This document shows, one piece after another, positions 24,850 to 37,545 of a stretch of DNA of 64,000 bases. Origin of the DNA: Fasciolopsis buskii (Eukaryota > Platyhelminthes > Trematoda > Plagiorchiida > Fasciolidae); NCBI GenBank assembly GCA_008360955.1, contig LUCM01002418.1, forward strand, positions 124,001-188,000, given 5' to 3'. Numbering within the stretch: position 1 is the first letter of the stretch; each line of letters opens with the position of its first letter. The notes under the pieces were generated by a model. The model was not told the origin of the DNA. It searched no databases and saw only the letters and a list, made by a program, of their open reading frames with translations. The position numbers and the translations under genes are program-made.

Positions 24850-25260
24850 ATGCAAAACTGCTTCATCTTAAATAAACTCCTGGTACCTAAGGTCATCCGT
24901 GTAGCACAAGGCCTCAGGAAATCTGATGGTGTTACTGTTGTTAGGTTAGTTAGATGCTGCATGAAAGTCATTTCAGTCGAAGTCGATCATCTCTCCTGTG
25001 GCACTAAATACTGGATACTACCAACTCCGGTCTTAGGAAGACTAGGTATATCTTTTATTCAGCAACGGGGAACCATCCACTTATGCGATTATTTTACCAA
25101 GGCATTTGAATATAGCAAGTTATACTTGATGGTTTTCATATCTTGTTCTTTTGTCACTGACCTACCTACTGTCTGGGCACTACTCGTCCTTCAAAGCCAT
25201 TCCTACATGAGATTTCTATTTATCGAATAGGCATATGGCATATTTCAAACACAGATTTGC
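24850..25260 (+). pseudogene. possible decayed Ty3/gypsy-type integrase core
   Basis: A 126-codon frame contains DYFTK at 25087-25101, a block typical of gypsy-type integrases. About 30 residues later comes VLQSHSYMRF, which aligns with the family's V-L/I-H-S-D-Q-G-R-x-F block. The catalytic Asp is replaced by His. The frame stops at 25228-25230; in the same frame beyond it, GIFQTQ resembles the family's G-I-H-K-T-R motif. The order and rough spacing of three blocks favour a fossil integrase over chance. No RT, RNase H or LTR was recognised nearby, and the individual matches are short. It has lost a catalytic residue and cannot be active. Confidence 0.35.
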
Positions 25261-27269
25261 TTAAGTTCAGCACTTGATTGCTACATCTACAAATCTGTAG
25301 ATTCCGTCAGTTTACATTGAATTTTCTGGTCACCACTCCCGTGGTATAACCAACCTAAAGTGATTTACAAGAAGTTTTTTATATTGTCCTCTTACAAGGG
25401 CCGAAGTTTCTGAGGTGTGGAGTATAAGAAAACAATGGGATTCTAGGTATAGATGTATTAGTGGGAAGAGGGCTGTTGAATCTACTATCAGACTTGACTG
25501 GAATGTAAGCGAGGTCACTGAAGTTCTTGTAAGTTTAACCATGCCTCATAACAGAGTAACATGGAGGAGAGTTGATATTCAATTAAAATCTAACCTATTT
25601 GAGATTAAGTCAGGAAATGAGTCCAATATGGCAGCGAGTTCAATCTAGTTTTGTAGTAGCATCTTTTAGCTGTAGATGTAAGTTAGCCCCCAAGTATTGC
25701 TTTAATAATTACAGCCAAAATGAAGTAGTAATTGCATTGTTCTTTCGACTTCAACGCAGTCAAGTGATGCCTAGGAATCAGTGCAATGTAGCTCCCAAAC
25801 CTCTTCTTCAGCTAAGAGATCAGATGATATCCAATTAATTAATATAACTCAGGTAATCTAGCTTAAGTGGCTGAAAGGAAGCCCGTCACCATGCTTTAAC
25901 CGTGTGAAGAGTTAGCGCAATTTGCTCTGATATTAGAGCTTCACAGATAGCACAGTTCGTGCATCTAATTTTCAAACTTCCAACAGGGACAGAGATAAGC
26001 CCCAACTACTGATGTGCGAATGCTTATGAAAACTGGGGAAAGTGAACGCTAGGGCTAGTGAGTTGCTAGTAACTTATTTATTTATCAGTAAATAAAAGAA
26101 GGGACTCATCACATTTGAGACTATTTGGGAGCGACTGACTATTATCGGTAAAAATTCACTGGTGAAAAGTCGTTCTTTAGATCGAATATCGAATCGGTGA
26201 CCATTTTATCTAAAAACGGAAGACCCCATGTCCAATGACTGACCGTGGTGGCAAGTTTTCAACCACGTGGTTACCAGTGTATGTTGGTTGCCGTTTACAT
26301 CCGACTGGTTCTGCTTGGCAGAAAGTTGTCGATTCAGAGAAGCGTCTGTTCTGACTGATGGACTGTTTGGACTAAAATATATTATATAGAGACCAAAGTC
26401 TTCAGATTTAACTGTTCTCAAATTATTTCTAGCTCATGAGACCTAAATGGGATTGTGATCAGTCAGGTCGATTGTTGAATCTCTGTCTCTGAACTTGTCC
26501 TCAGGGCTTCGCAGTAATTTTTCCCCTACGTTGACCGAATAACCGCTAAAGACTGACAGTTGGATGGGCGGCCACGTGCCGTTTATGGTACACGATGCTT
26601 GAACTAAAACTATCTCGACCAAATAGCCTTACGGTTGTATACCGAAAATCCAAGTTACTATGATAATGATGGCGTCAAAGAAGTCGATTTCATTTTGTTT
26701 CAAGCTTGTGCCACAAGTGTGATCGTTATGTACTAAAATGGAAAACATTTCATTTCCGAATCAAAGAAATTATGGAAAAGGGAATGATAAATCAAACCAA
26801 TGTGAAACTATTTTTTCTTAGGGAAAACGTCCAGCAACTTTAGAAATCAGACCGGAATTGACTGACCCTAAATTTTGATATGCATATGACTTCCTTTGTA
26901 AATGACCGCTTCGGTACTTCCGGTCCAGATAAGCAGATGAAGCGAATACTCAGACAAACTGATGTATGCTATGACTACTATATTACTGAATTAAAATAAA
27001 CTACTCTCTCAAGGAGTAAGTTACCAACGTTCAGAGGTTATAGCTTCTAGTTTTATACCGCCGGAAACTTTGAAATACTGCTTTATTTGGTGTAACTCCA
27101 GCAGAAATAATCTACGTTTGTCGTGTTTTTTTCGAGAGTGTGCTACTGGGTCTGTTACGTCGAAGGAATAAATAAGATGCAAGAAATTCATTGAAGAAAG
27201 TTAACCCATGCAAATATTATGTGGATACGTATGTAAAACAGCGAACCCACTAAAACTCTATGCATTAAG
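25261..27269. other. gene-free stretch
   Basis: No gene recognised. Overlapping short open frames at 25415-25838 carry no clear motif. They may be further decayed sequence of the same element as the integrase-like trace just upstream, but this is not demonstrated. Confidence 0.35.
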
Positions 27270-27360
27270 AATTCGACCCCAAGAGGTGGGATCGAACCGA
27301 CGAACCCTCCGCTTACCGGGTAGATACTCCACCACAAAGCTATTGCGAACTAGACTCCCC
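27270..27360 (-). repeat. tRNA-derived SINE-like element
   Basis: On the minus strand an A-box-like tggtggagtatc (27334-27323) is followed, at tRNA-like spacing, by ggttcgatccc (27298-27288), a perfect B box. The tRNA-like body ends in cacctcttggggtcgaattc. The acceptor and T stems pair imperfectly, and the sequence is not a standard tRNA. A similar minus-strand sequence at 43658-43742 shares the cccggt...cggttc...ttcc portion. Most likely a SINE head; a real tRNA gene cannot be excluded without structure scoring. Confidence 0.5.
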
Positions 27361-30300
27361 GACACAAGTTACGTAATTGGTTTTCCCATTCTACGTAACA
27401 TACGGATTCTCGGGCCATCTAAAGTTGAATGACTATATGTATCAACAACAGCGATGTTACTAGAAGAAACAATAGGACGATGGGCTCTTTTCAAAGCTGT
27501 TTACTAACTGATTCACTGCTTTTGGTGCGAATGTTGAGCCCAGGACTTTACCGCCTGCAGACTATGTTGTTCCATCCAATATTCTAGAAAGCTTCCCTAT
27601 CGCGGCAAAAATTACAAAAAACCGGACTCTCAGCAAATTCGCTCACAGCCGTGGGAAGCAATTTTGATGTAAACGTTTTTTATATGTTTCAGGCGGAATC
27701 AATTGTAGTACGTTACCTCAATCCTAATCTCCTTCAAGTCAAGACCATTAGGTCTTGAAGTGTGACGTTTAAAAATTAGTAGGTCAGGATGCTGAATCCG
27801 ATAGGCACGTAGTACTGTTCAGCCTGGTACTCTTCGTGTGATTTGGGAAATGTATTCAGAAATTTGGAGCTTAAAGTTTCTCATATGATATTGCGTAACT
27901 TACATTAGACAGCAAGCAAAAAGCTATGCTTCTACAATGGTAAAATTTCTGATTAAAATAATGTTTCTGTTCTTCTCAAAAAATAATACTAAAAGATTTA
28001 GCATCTTTATCTTTTCCGATTAGTACGGAGAGGACAATATCATCTTGAGACGGAGGGATACAACGTGTTACAACAGTCTGCCTGAAGGTGCTTGAAGCGA
28101 ATCAACTGAGATAAATCGATCGATGTGTAGAATTGACAATATGGGACTACATGGTGAATTTTCACTGGTGAAAGGAAACATCGACCACTTGAGGTAAATG
28201 TACTTATGATGACAGCTAAGCTCATTTCGACAAGACACGATTACTTCATTTGGCAATTCAAAGATAACTAAATTAAGACTGATGCGTTCATATCTTGCAC
28301 AATGTCCCTGGTAGCCATCAGTCTAAATTGTATACCAATCGGTGAATTGAACACTGTATCAATTTCCATTATTTATGACACGTTGATGTTTGAATGGCAA
28401 TAACCGGATCACAAAAAGCAGCTCGAACGTAATAAGTAGTTCCATTTCAAGAGAAGTCTTAATTGAATTAATTACTTTTCCATGCTCTCCCTGGTACTGA
28501 CGGCCTGGCAAAAGATGTACTTACAGATTGAACCAATGTGTTGAGTCCTTGTGGCTAATTATAAACCGTGTGTTAATTACTACTACAGTGACGCCTGAAT
28601 ACATCACTAAACCGAAAATTCTCGGTTTAACTCATCGTTTCAAATAGTTTCCCGCTGTGATGAAGAATAACATGAGCTAAACATCGAAAAATCACTGCTA
28701 ATACGCCCATCCCACGGCTTAGAACGGATGAAACGTTCCCAGAAATAGCGCTTACTTATTCAGATAGGCAAAACAAAAATGCATAAAAACCCCACTAAAC
28801 GAAATAGGTCAAACGAATACCAGGCATGAGTGATTTGCTGGGTCGATTATCAATCGATTATGTCCAATATGCTCAGGAAATTATTCAGAGTTGAACGAAT
28901 ATCAAAATTACATCATGCATTTTAATTTTTACTTAGCCTAAGATCGATAAAATCACTCCGACCTGAGGAGGGAAATACATTAACAAGCCTTTAGGAAAAT
29001 TTGAGATAAATTGACTGACTGGTCACATAATCAATTATTCTTATCTAGAAGCAGTTCAGAGAGTTCACCCAATATCTGTTCCTACCTCATACTAGACAAA
29101 CGCTTGACTGGTTACTGAATAAACTACAAATTTATTCAGATTTGTGCAGACAGATCGGGAAGTACTTATTTAAAAGATGTGAAAAATGGACGGGAAAATG
29201 TTAACATAACTTGAGTTCATTCGCGGCATTAATCGTGTCTAACAACCTGCTATCGTTAGCTTCAAAATCTAGTCCGATATTCATGTAATCGGATTGTTGA
29301 TATTTGGGTTCTATCCACCTGTTCCTTGTTTAACGATGGTTGAGAAATGATATGGTTATTTTTTACCGAAGACGATCATTTCATAACAACATGGATTTAA
29401 GAAATAATGATCGAGAAACTTTAGTCTATATGATGCAAATAGGTCGATATGCTAGGCAAGGTCCCACTTCTCGTGGACTCAGTCGGATTCTTGATAGCCA
29501 TAAACCGTCTGCTTTAGGACTATTCACGATACGAAAATTCGTGGTCGGAAAGAATTTTTCTTAGATCTGATGTATCTTCAATGGAACTGCTATTTTAGCT
29601 CCATGGTTTGGAAGGTGCATGCCCCAGCTGGTGTGGTCTTTTCCACTGCTTGAAGGGAATTAGACAAATGATTCCAAAAATCTGCATGGTAGGCAACCGT
29701 ATGGGTTTTCACTAAGTAATGAGCGATGGCCAGCTACCACCTACTGTCGGCCATTACGATTACCAATTCTGCTGAATTTCAAACGGCTGGCCTGTGAGGT
29801 ATCAAGCGTAGAATCCGCTTGACAGTCACCCGTAAGTCTAGTTCGTAAATTTTGAAATACTGTTGTCATCTCCGTTTTATGTTAGCGAAAAATTTACTTA
29901 AAAACAGACGATGACAGCCTGGATCATAGCAAGCGGTATTCAATTGTATATATAAAAATCCTAGTGGATTTTTTATCGATCTCCTCACGAAACTGCTATT
30001 TGCTCTTGGAAGAAATACAGACGGCAGGCATCCATGTAAGCCGTGTGGTGTATTTATTGACAAATAAGCAATATTATGCAACCTTCGTAATTAAATTCAA
30101 TCATAACCCGCTAAGTCAGCCTTGATTATCTCGACTGGTAGGGACAAAGGTAGACAAGCATTTACAACCTTTCAGGCTCGCAGTCCTTTTACTTATTGAT
30201 ACTAAAATGTTGTACGATAGATGTATCGAAAGACTTGAAATGCAGTCGACATTCCAATGCAGGCAACCACCAAAAGCACTCAGCTTGACCAATTCTGACA

Positions 30301-31368
30301 GACCCATAGGAAAACGAGTTGGCAATAGTTTCCAAATTAATTCATCATCAACACCATTAATTTCTAACAGAGAAACGATGAGTTAAATACCATTAGAAAG
30401 ACGTACCCTCAGTGGACAGTAGAAGTTCCTGAGTGCAAAAGCCCTCCGGAACCTCACTTTTGTCGACGTACTCTAAGGCGTGCGTGTTCAAGCCGCACTA
30501 CGTGTGGATGATGGTGTATGCCTGTACGAGCGCCTGTCAATGAGTGCATTCCTACGTTTGTGCGTATTTGTTCACGTGGTCGTGGCATCTTACAATAGAG
30601 ACAGCATCGGCCTGGAGGTTCACTCGGCCCAAGGAGAAATGGTAACATTCACAGTTTGCTGGAAGCAACATAACAAAACAATAAACTGTTTGAGTTGATT
30701 TGCTCTTCTACAGACGGATATTTAATGGTTCTCGTGCCAATAGTAAAGTTTGATTTCTTTTTCATCTTCAAAATCAGCACCCAACCCGTGGAGAATCAGC
30801 CACAGACATGCGTTTGCTAGTCGGTAAGAACGAATGAAAACACACGAAACAACTACACAACCAGAGTTGGAGTAACCGATAGACAGGTAGACGATAAATG
30901 GGTGACTGCCAGTTAGAGTGACTGACACGTATCCAGGTCTGGGGAATGAGCAACAGACATGGAGAGTTGATCAATGGCGGGGCGTGGTACCACGTGAAGG
31001 TGAGGATGGAACGTTTGTCGACTTGTGTGTGTTTGTGTGCGGAGTCGATATGTTTCAGAAGCGCAATGCGAACCCTTGCTGCAATTAGCAACAAGACAAG
31101 GGTACAAACACTAGTCAAGTGTACCACCAGGGCTTTACCATGGGGATGACAGCGAACAAACGAGGGGTCGCAGAAAACGTCATTTTGCTGTGCTAGTAAC
31201 CACCGAGACCGATGAATCAGAAAGCTTTTCCGTTTCCATTAGTCGTATCTAAAAGATGCCGCGTGATGCTGCTTATTTACTTTTGAAAGATATCATTTGT
31301 ACATTGTACAGGTTACAAGATTCGGTTCACGTCAAACCGCATAAGTCCTTCGATAGATAGTCCACATG
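27361..31368. other. gene-free stretch
   Basis: No gene is supported. Two small perfect hairpins lie at 27739-27758 (8-bp stem, loop atta) and 28608-28629 (8-bp stem, loop aaattc). A CpG-richer patch is visible at about 30465-30595 and extends less densely to about 31150. It has several short open frames but no family motif. Confidence 0.35.
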
Positions 31369-31385
31369 CACACACACACACACAC
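31369..31385. repeat. (CA)n microsatellite
   Basis: Seventeen bases of perfect CA repeat directly upstream of a tRNA-like element, an arrangement often seen at SINE insertion sites. Confidence 0.85.
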
Positions 31386-31396
31386 TTATTTATTTG

Positions 31397-31480
31397 GGTG
31401 GACAATTGTCCGAGCACCGGAATTTGCATATACGCTATCAGTAATCCCACATGCATCGTGGTTCCAATTCCGAGCCAACA
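31397..31480 (+). repeat. tRNA-like (SINE-type) element, plus strand
   Basis: An A-box-like tgtccgagcaccgg (31407-31420) is followed about 40 bases on by ggttccaattcc (31460-31471), a near-consensus B box. Spacing fits a tRNA-derived promoter. The stems are degenerate, so this is interpreted as an old SINE head rather than a working tRNA gene. Confidence 0.4.
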
Positions 31481-31824
31481 AACACAAACGGTGCTTGGAT
31501 AAGAACAATTACTTACATTCGTAACCTCACCAAGAAATGCGTGAAGATATCAATAATCAGAGTTCTCGCGTAACTCCATTTTTAGTGTGTACCCATGCGA
31601 ATTTAGTTTGATACCTTGTAACAACTGAGGGTCGTAGGAGAGCTAAACTTGATGCTGGCGCAGACAGTATGGCGAAGAGTAATTCATTGTAAAAGATAAA
31701 AGATGACTCAAGTGCATCATTCCCGAACACACCTTGCGGTCATTATGGCCCAGATTGCGGGTTTACAAAACCACGAAGCTGAATGACACCAGTGACCAAA
31801 ATGTGAGGATGACAAAGAAATTTG

Positions 31825-31890
31825 TGTGGGATGTGCGGACTCGAACCCATTTAACTAAGCAAAGAAATAGCCAATGGAACCGAATTTGGT
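31825..31890 (-). repeat. possible tRNA-like fragment, minus strand
   Basis: The minus strand carries ggttcgagtcc (31847-31837), a perfect B-box match, with only a weak A-box candidate upstream. It probably represents the 3' part of a tRNA-derived SINE. Confidence 0.3.
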
Positions 31891-34800
31891 ATCATCCCAA
31901 AGCTCAGAAAGAGATCCTTTTATTGAAATCAAAATCATTGAGGTGAACTGAAACAAGCAAGGCACTAGTTTAAATTCATATTAATTCCACAGCAAAAAGT
32001 AAAATATTTTAGCACTTTTGTAAATATTAGTTACCCATCATCATGCTCTCAGTAATGAGATCAGTGAGAGACTTCTATTCTTCATTGAAATTCGCAATCT
32101 TTGTTCAGCATGGTCAAAGTCCTAACTCCCGTAACATTTGTTCGTATTTCTTCCGCCACTCAAATTTCTGATAAGCGAGAATGAAGCTAGTGTGAGCGAC
32201 AGGTGATAACCTGCAATGTAAATTGTTTTTATGCCAATTAATTAACTTTGGGAAAAGTTAAAACACCGGGATTTTAAGGTTTGCATGCATTTTTGGTTCA
32301 TCTGCACGAAGAAACGTTAGTGAACATGTGCACATTTAGTTTGTCCCCACTTCTGTAGATCAACCATCAATCTCAGAGTAACATCATAGCCCGGAATTCG
32401 GTTACGTCTTAGTTACTGTATCAAACTCCTGCGGCGTACGACTGCATTGTGCAAAAATGTCACATTTTTATAATCTCACTTAAACTGTCAAAAAACTTGC
32501 TACATTTTTAGCTGCATGAACTACCTGTCAGCTGCAACGTGGTGGTTCACTTCATGCAACTTCACGCATGTGCCAAAGTTCCAATTACGTCCAGTGTGAC
32601 AGGTTGAAATTCAGTTTTCCTGATAGCACTTTGACTGCAAGGTTTGGACTGGTTGCACTAAAAGAAACCTCATTGAAAGCAGTTGAATAATATTCCAAAT
32701 GTCGGCGTAAATTAATTATTTAGTTGATTGTGAGAAAGATCCGCGTACGGTACCCTATCTTGTTCTCCATGAGACCGTTCTGTGCATTCTTATAGGAATG
32801 AGCGTTTTATTGCAGCTGCATTTGGAGGAGATAAACGAAGCTCACAGTCAGCTAAAATTACAAGGTTTAAAGAAAACCCGTGAAAGTAGCAAGACAAGCC
32901 GAACAAGCTTTGATTAGTTATTCGCATTCATGACAATTCAATTAATTGGATCCGAAATATTTCAAAGGCTTAGAGTTTCGAATTCATACCAGTTCACACC
33001 TCCAAGACCATGCACAGCTGACGATTGATTGATTTATCAAACAATCAGTTTGCAAATCACTTGTTGGAGGATGTGAAACGAGCCAGAGGAGTTAAAGCTT
33101 TTAGGCAACTGAGGACGCATCAGAACGATGAAAAGGAATAGCATTTTTGTATGGGGCAGAAATTCGCACAAATTTCAACTGTTAATCACTCTATACTGTT
33201 ACTATGCTGTGGCAAGATGAACGTTTGAGGTGTAACAATTATTTTTAGGGAAGTTTAGTATTCACACATTGCCCAGGTAGACAGTCTGTAGTATTCTCAT
33301 GAAAATACATCTCTGGTCTAGTTGAATTTTTATTTACTACCAAGAAAAAGATCAACATGATTCATCTTCTGCAAAATGAAACACAATATCCCAAAAATTA
33401 TTCCTAACTGTTTACAATGGTCTTTTGAAAACACCCAGCAGGCCTTAGTGTCGCAGAAAATATATGACGGATAGGCAATACGGTCGTCACCACACAAAGA
33501 CCAATAACTATGACCCTAAAATCGGAGTGGTGTAGAGTGGTACAGATTCTCACTCAGATGTGTTAATGAGCCCGGAGACAACGATCTTCCAGTCACCGTC
33601 CTCCACAGCTATATTTGCTGCATTCCTCGGAACCCATTAGGGGGCAAGTGGTGAATGGGCGCCCCGTTTATCAAGTGTTTGGTAGTTGCGCCGGGCTCAA
33701 AAACTGAAAAAAGCATCCATTACAAATGGCCTACGCCATTTCAAGGAATTTGCAAAGACGAAATGGGCCAAACAAAAAAGACCAGTTGTGGTTTTAAAAT
33801 CTTCTTCAGGAAAAGTTAACCCAGGTAAGGGAAAAATTTGCCAAGTAAAACCTTTGCTATCAGTGCGGTGTTGGTGAGATTAAAATGCATACAACAGACT
33901 AAATGTTATATTTTAATAACTGGATGTCATCAAACTGAACAAGCTAGAAAATACAACACTGTTTTCTCACCAGTATAGTAACGGGAAACGTAGGAATTCG
34001 AAGATTTTAGTGAGCGTTAGACTGAATGTATTTAGTCAGCCCAACATAAATAGCAACACAGATTTAAAGACGGCGTACTTCAAAACCGATTCTCCATAGC
34101 TGCTTCTAACTGGTACCGAAATAATTTCACCCGACTTTTGTGACGAACCAACAAGTTATAAACCACTTTTGGCAAAATTATCGGTCTATGAAGTCGCAAA
34201 TTGGAGGACAAAACGGCCATACGACCAAACTGAGATAGCTGAGAGTAGATTGGGATTTTCCAAGTTTATCGAACACACAGTACTAGTGATTATCACGAAC
34301 AGATAAACCACTCGAGTAACGATCCCATGCTGAATTCAGAAGCTGCTTTGGTTCCAAATTTACATGGTGACATTCCATAAGACCGTCTGAAAATCGTCGT
34401 GGAATAAATCACTCCAGTTAGCAAACGGTTGCTCTGAACATTTTACCAAATATGCAGTGCCAGTTGATGCGCTTTAATTGTTTTCCGACAAAAAAACATG
34501 AACTCGTGCTGTGTTTTATAGGTACATAATTTAACTATTTGTTTGGAACACTGTCACACGAATTCAGGCAGTTTAGCATGAAATTAAAAATGTCCGAATT
34601 TCATTCTATGCCTTGACGTTTTGATGTGATCTATCTGCAGCTTGACCTTGTGACGAAGTAAAAGATTTCACTGAAGTAAAATTGAAGGTTGGAACAAATT
34701 ACTTTTACTGTTCGCAGAATTAGAGAACAAATATCGAATTCCAGCTCTTTTCGTCTACATTTCCGAATTTTCAAAGGCAGTCAGCGGTCATGGATTATTA

Positions 34801-35794
34801 TTTCACTGCGGGAAGGATGTCAGACGCATTTCACGAGAATACTCACTCACTATCGAGGAAGCTTGCAACAGCCCACACCACAAGGTTTCAGGCTCGGGTA
34901 CAAAAATTCACGTCACTTGGTAAGCGCACCAAGCGATTCTGCCGTCCTCAAAGTTGCACAACAGAATGCGGTTTAATTGATTGCACACCACCGCGCAGTG
35001 ATCATACTATAAGCTTTGCAAGTTCCGCTGAAGACTACGTATCGCCTACGTGATGAACCAACTGACCATGTGCGCGCACCTGATTGCTTTCGTGACAAAC
35101 GAAAAGGTGTGACAAATTGATAGTGCGCCGTATTTTGAAACGTACAAGATGACCCATCGCCCAGGCAAAAATGGACCCTCCTTTTCTCACTTGCCTACGG
35201 TTTTTAGCCTTCGATTTGACTCCAGACAGTTGGTATGGTTACCGATTTGGATGTTTGCCGAAGTCAGTTGATTCCGGCGTGGTAAGGTCTATTTACACTT
35301 TAAATGAGCGCACACCCACGCACACGTATACACATTCTGACCTAATTTGTCGTCTTCTCGTCTGTGTTAGTCGGCCTCAGGGCAAAACACCGCTTCCATA
35401 GAATTCTATGGAGGACATCCAAAATGCAAACAACGGTGGCACGCGACCTGATATTTTCATTTGATCTTTACGAAACACCGGGCCGTTAAACAAATGCCCG
35501 AAACCGATTATTAACAGTAATCAATTAAATACCGAAAAAAAAAACATTTTCAGTAGTTCGATTGTACTTCTCTGGTTATGGGCCTCTTGGATCAGCGTGG
35601 TGCAAAGTAATGATGAAGCATGGAGTAGAGAAAATGTGTTATCTTCATTCTGTGGAAGTGAATAGAAGCAAATTGTATGAACTAACAACTTCTGATGGTC
35701 CGCCATAAACCTTGCTGGTTTCTGATTGCGTACTTCTTGAGTTAGTCCGATACTATATGTACTTGCTATAATTTCTACATTCCAGTGCTCAAGG
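31891..35794. other. gene-free stretch
   Basis: No gene or recognisable element in about 3.9 kb. Open frames are short. The minus-strand frame at 35521-35841 (106 codons) runs antisense into the start of the non-LTR fossil and has no motif of its own. Confidence 0.4.
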
Positions 35795-36005
35795 GGAGGG
35801 GACGCAGACGGGAATCGTGGCTTCAATATTTGGAGTGGCAATGGATCACAAATTGTCTCAGTAGACCAGGTGTGGTACCGAGCCAGGCAATAGTGAATAT
35901 CTATTGCTAAGCCGCACAGTCATAACCAAATACATTTAGGAGAGGGGATTCATTGGCGAATCCCTAAAACTGAATAGTTTTCACGAAAATTGCCGGTCGC
36001 TTTCT

Positions 36006-36480
36006 GTGCAAGGGGTGGATTTATATTCACCTGCCAAATATTGGTGCTAAAATGCGTTATAATGTTCACTACGCAGTGAAACGGGACAATGCAGTCCCGA
36101 GTTACCAGCCTGACCAAATCAATTGTGACTTCTTATCACCACTGGCAACTTTCCGGTTCCTACACATTCAACATTGAAATTGTATTTAAGGACATGAACT
36201 CTCATTCAGACATCCGGGGTCATTTCAAGCCTTTATCAAATAAATTCATAAAAAATATACCACGCTGTTCATCTGAAACAACGGAAAATTTACAAATTTA
36301 TTCGAGACTTTTACAACAAGCTCTTCCCCAACTCATCTTCCATTGTTGCAGAATGGTGTTAGGCAAGAACGTACTTACTTGTATTCTCCATCTATCCTTA
36401 TTTGACGTCAGTCTAATAATGATCTTTCGGATGAGGATTAATTTAATCGACCGGAAGTCCTGTCATTGTGTACCAATAGC
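36006..36480 (+). pseudogene. apurinic-type endonuclease domain remnant of non-LTR element
   Basis: The block DLYSPA at 36018-36035 corresponds to the conserved YAPT strand of the family. In another frame, the ORF starting at 36089 carries NIEIVFKDMN, equivalent to the family's I-V-x-A-G-D-M-N motif. It then has a TTENLQIYSRLLQ segment matching the T-D-N-G-x-R-L-L region, and near its end RINLIDRKS matches the R-G-S-x-x-D-C-R-S block. Spacing between blocks is only slightly shorter than usual. A frameshift separates the first block from the rest, so no functional nuclease can be made. The surviving 131-codon frame is not a host gene. Confidence 0.6.
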
Positions 36481-36654
36481 CTAGAAGTGGAAAGAAAGAC
36501 ATGATTTATTCCGGATCATGTTCAAAAGTTAAATCATTTACTAAATAAAGATTGTCAGTTAATACACCGTTACACCGAAGATACTATGTCACTAATACAG
36601 CTGAATTTATTTCGTCAACTATTGGAGTATCCTCACCTTGAACAATCCTTACAC

Positions 36655-37530
36655 AACAACTGCGCTGACCATAGTAATATTAGCCTAACTCCAACTGCAT
36701 CAAAAGTGCTTCCGTCCGTCATTCTTCGTAGGCTGTACAACACGCGTCAAGCGCAAATTCGTGAGGAACAGTTAGGGTTTTACGCTGGTCGTGGATGCGC
36801 CCATCTAATCTTCACCGTCTGGCAGGTGTCAGGGCATCTTTTTGTTCGAAGGCCAACGGTCATCAGGCTCTTGGACCTTCGCGCAGCCTTTGACTCTTGA
36901 TAGGTTTGCACTATGACACTGTTTCTTGAGGAATTGAATACATGAAATGTATGTGTCGGTCCTCAGATAGTTGTGCGGTCATTCTTCAGGTCGGGTTAGG
37001 GTTTATAGCCTGCTTTCGATCCCCTTCATGGTTACCAGTGGAATACGGCAACACTGCTGTATATTCCCATTTCTATTCAACTTTGTCATAAAATATGCTC
37101 TGTAGAACGCTTTAACTGGTCCTTAAGACGTTGGAGTTAAACTTCCTCCAAAGAACAGAGTTTTTGCCTCGTAGAGTCTGCCGATGATATCGTTTTGCTG
37201 ACTGACAATGCACAGCCAATTCAACGCTCGTTAGACTGCTTGGCGATTGAAGTATCTAGGTATGGTATGTACTTTGCAACCTCAGAATACAAGGTACTTC
37301 TTCAAGACTGGCAGGGACCTGTACCCTTCGAGATGATCGGGTAGAAATAGTCATTACCTTCAAGCACCTCGGGAGCCTGATTGCAGCTTGTTTTCAATCA
37401 GATGCATACCAGCTAATAACTGATAGTGAACAAGAATGTATTTAGTTTGGGAACGTTCGGATCGATATCGAAATGAACGAGGAATTCATCACCACTTGAG
37501 CGCTCTTCGTTGATCCGTTATGCTGTGTTG
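36655..37530 (+). pseudogene. reverse transcriptase domain remnant of non-LTR element
   Basis: The frame ending at 36900 carries NISLTPTASKVL, then IREEQLGFYAGRG and TVIRLLDLRAAFDS; the motif A Asp and AFDS are kept, and a TGA follows at once. Motif B is readable at 37037-37084. A second open piece, 37165-37341, carries ESADDIVLLTDN, where the usual YADD has become SADD, and RYGMYFATS further on. The connection/thumb block FKHLGSLIAA is in a third frame near 37359. At least two frameshifts and several stops separate the pieces. The lost Tyr and the disruptions mean it is inactive. Confidence 0.85.
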
Positions 37531-37545
37531 GTGGCGAATTAACAA

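Larger units (their letters stand above)
35795..37545 (+). mobile_element. decayed CR1/jockey-like non-LTR retrotransposon (EN-RT)
   Basis: A chain of protein blocks in the correct order but in shifting frames marks an old non-LTR element. These are endonuclease motifs (YSP, DMN, a terminal RINLID block), RT fingers (ISLTPTASK), RT motif A (LLDLRAAFDS), motif B (SGIRQHCCIFPFLFNF), a damaged motif C (ESADDIVLL) and thumb (FKHLGSLIAA, RSVMLCW). Stops and frameshifts between blocks show it is dead. Neither the 5' end nor a 3' tail could be located, so boundaries are approximate. The protein style matches the jockey/CR1-type elements abundant in trematodes. Confidence 0.8.

Noticed and set aside
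27270..27360. Functional tRNA gene
   Set aside because: The internal promoter boxes are good, but acceptor and T stems pair poorly and a related copy exists at 43.7 kb, so a SINE head is more likely.
36089..36484. 131-codon ORF as a host gene
   Set aside because: Its blocks match the endonuclease of the adjoining non-LTR fossil.
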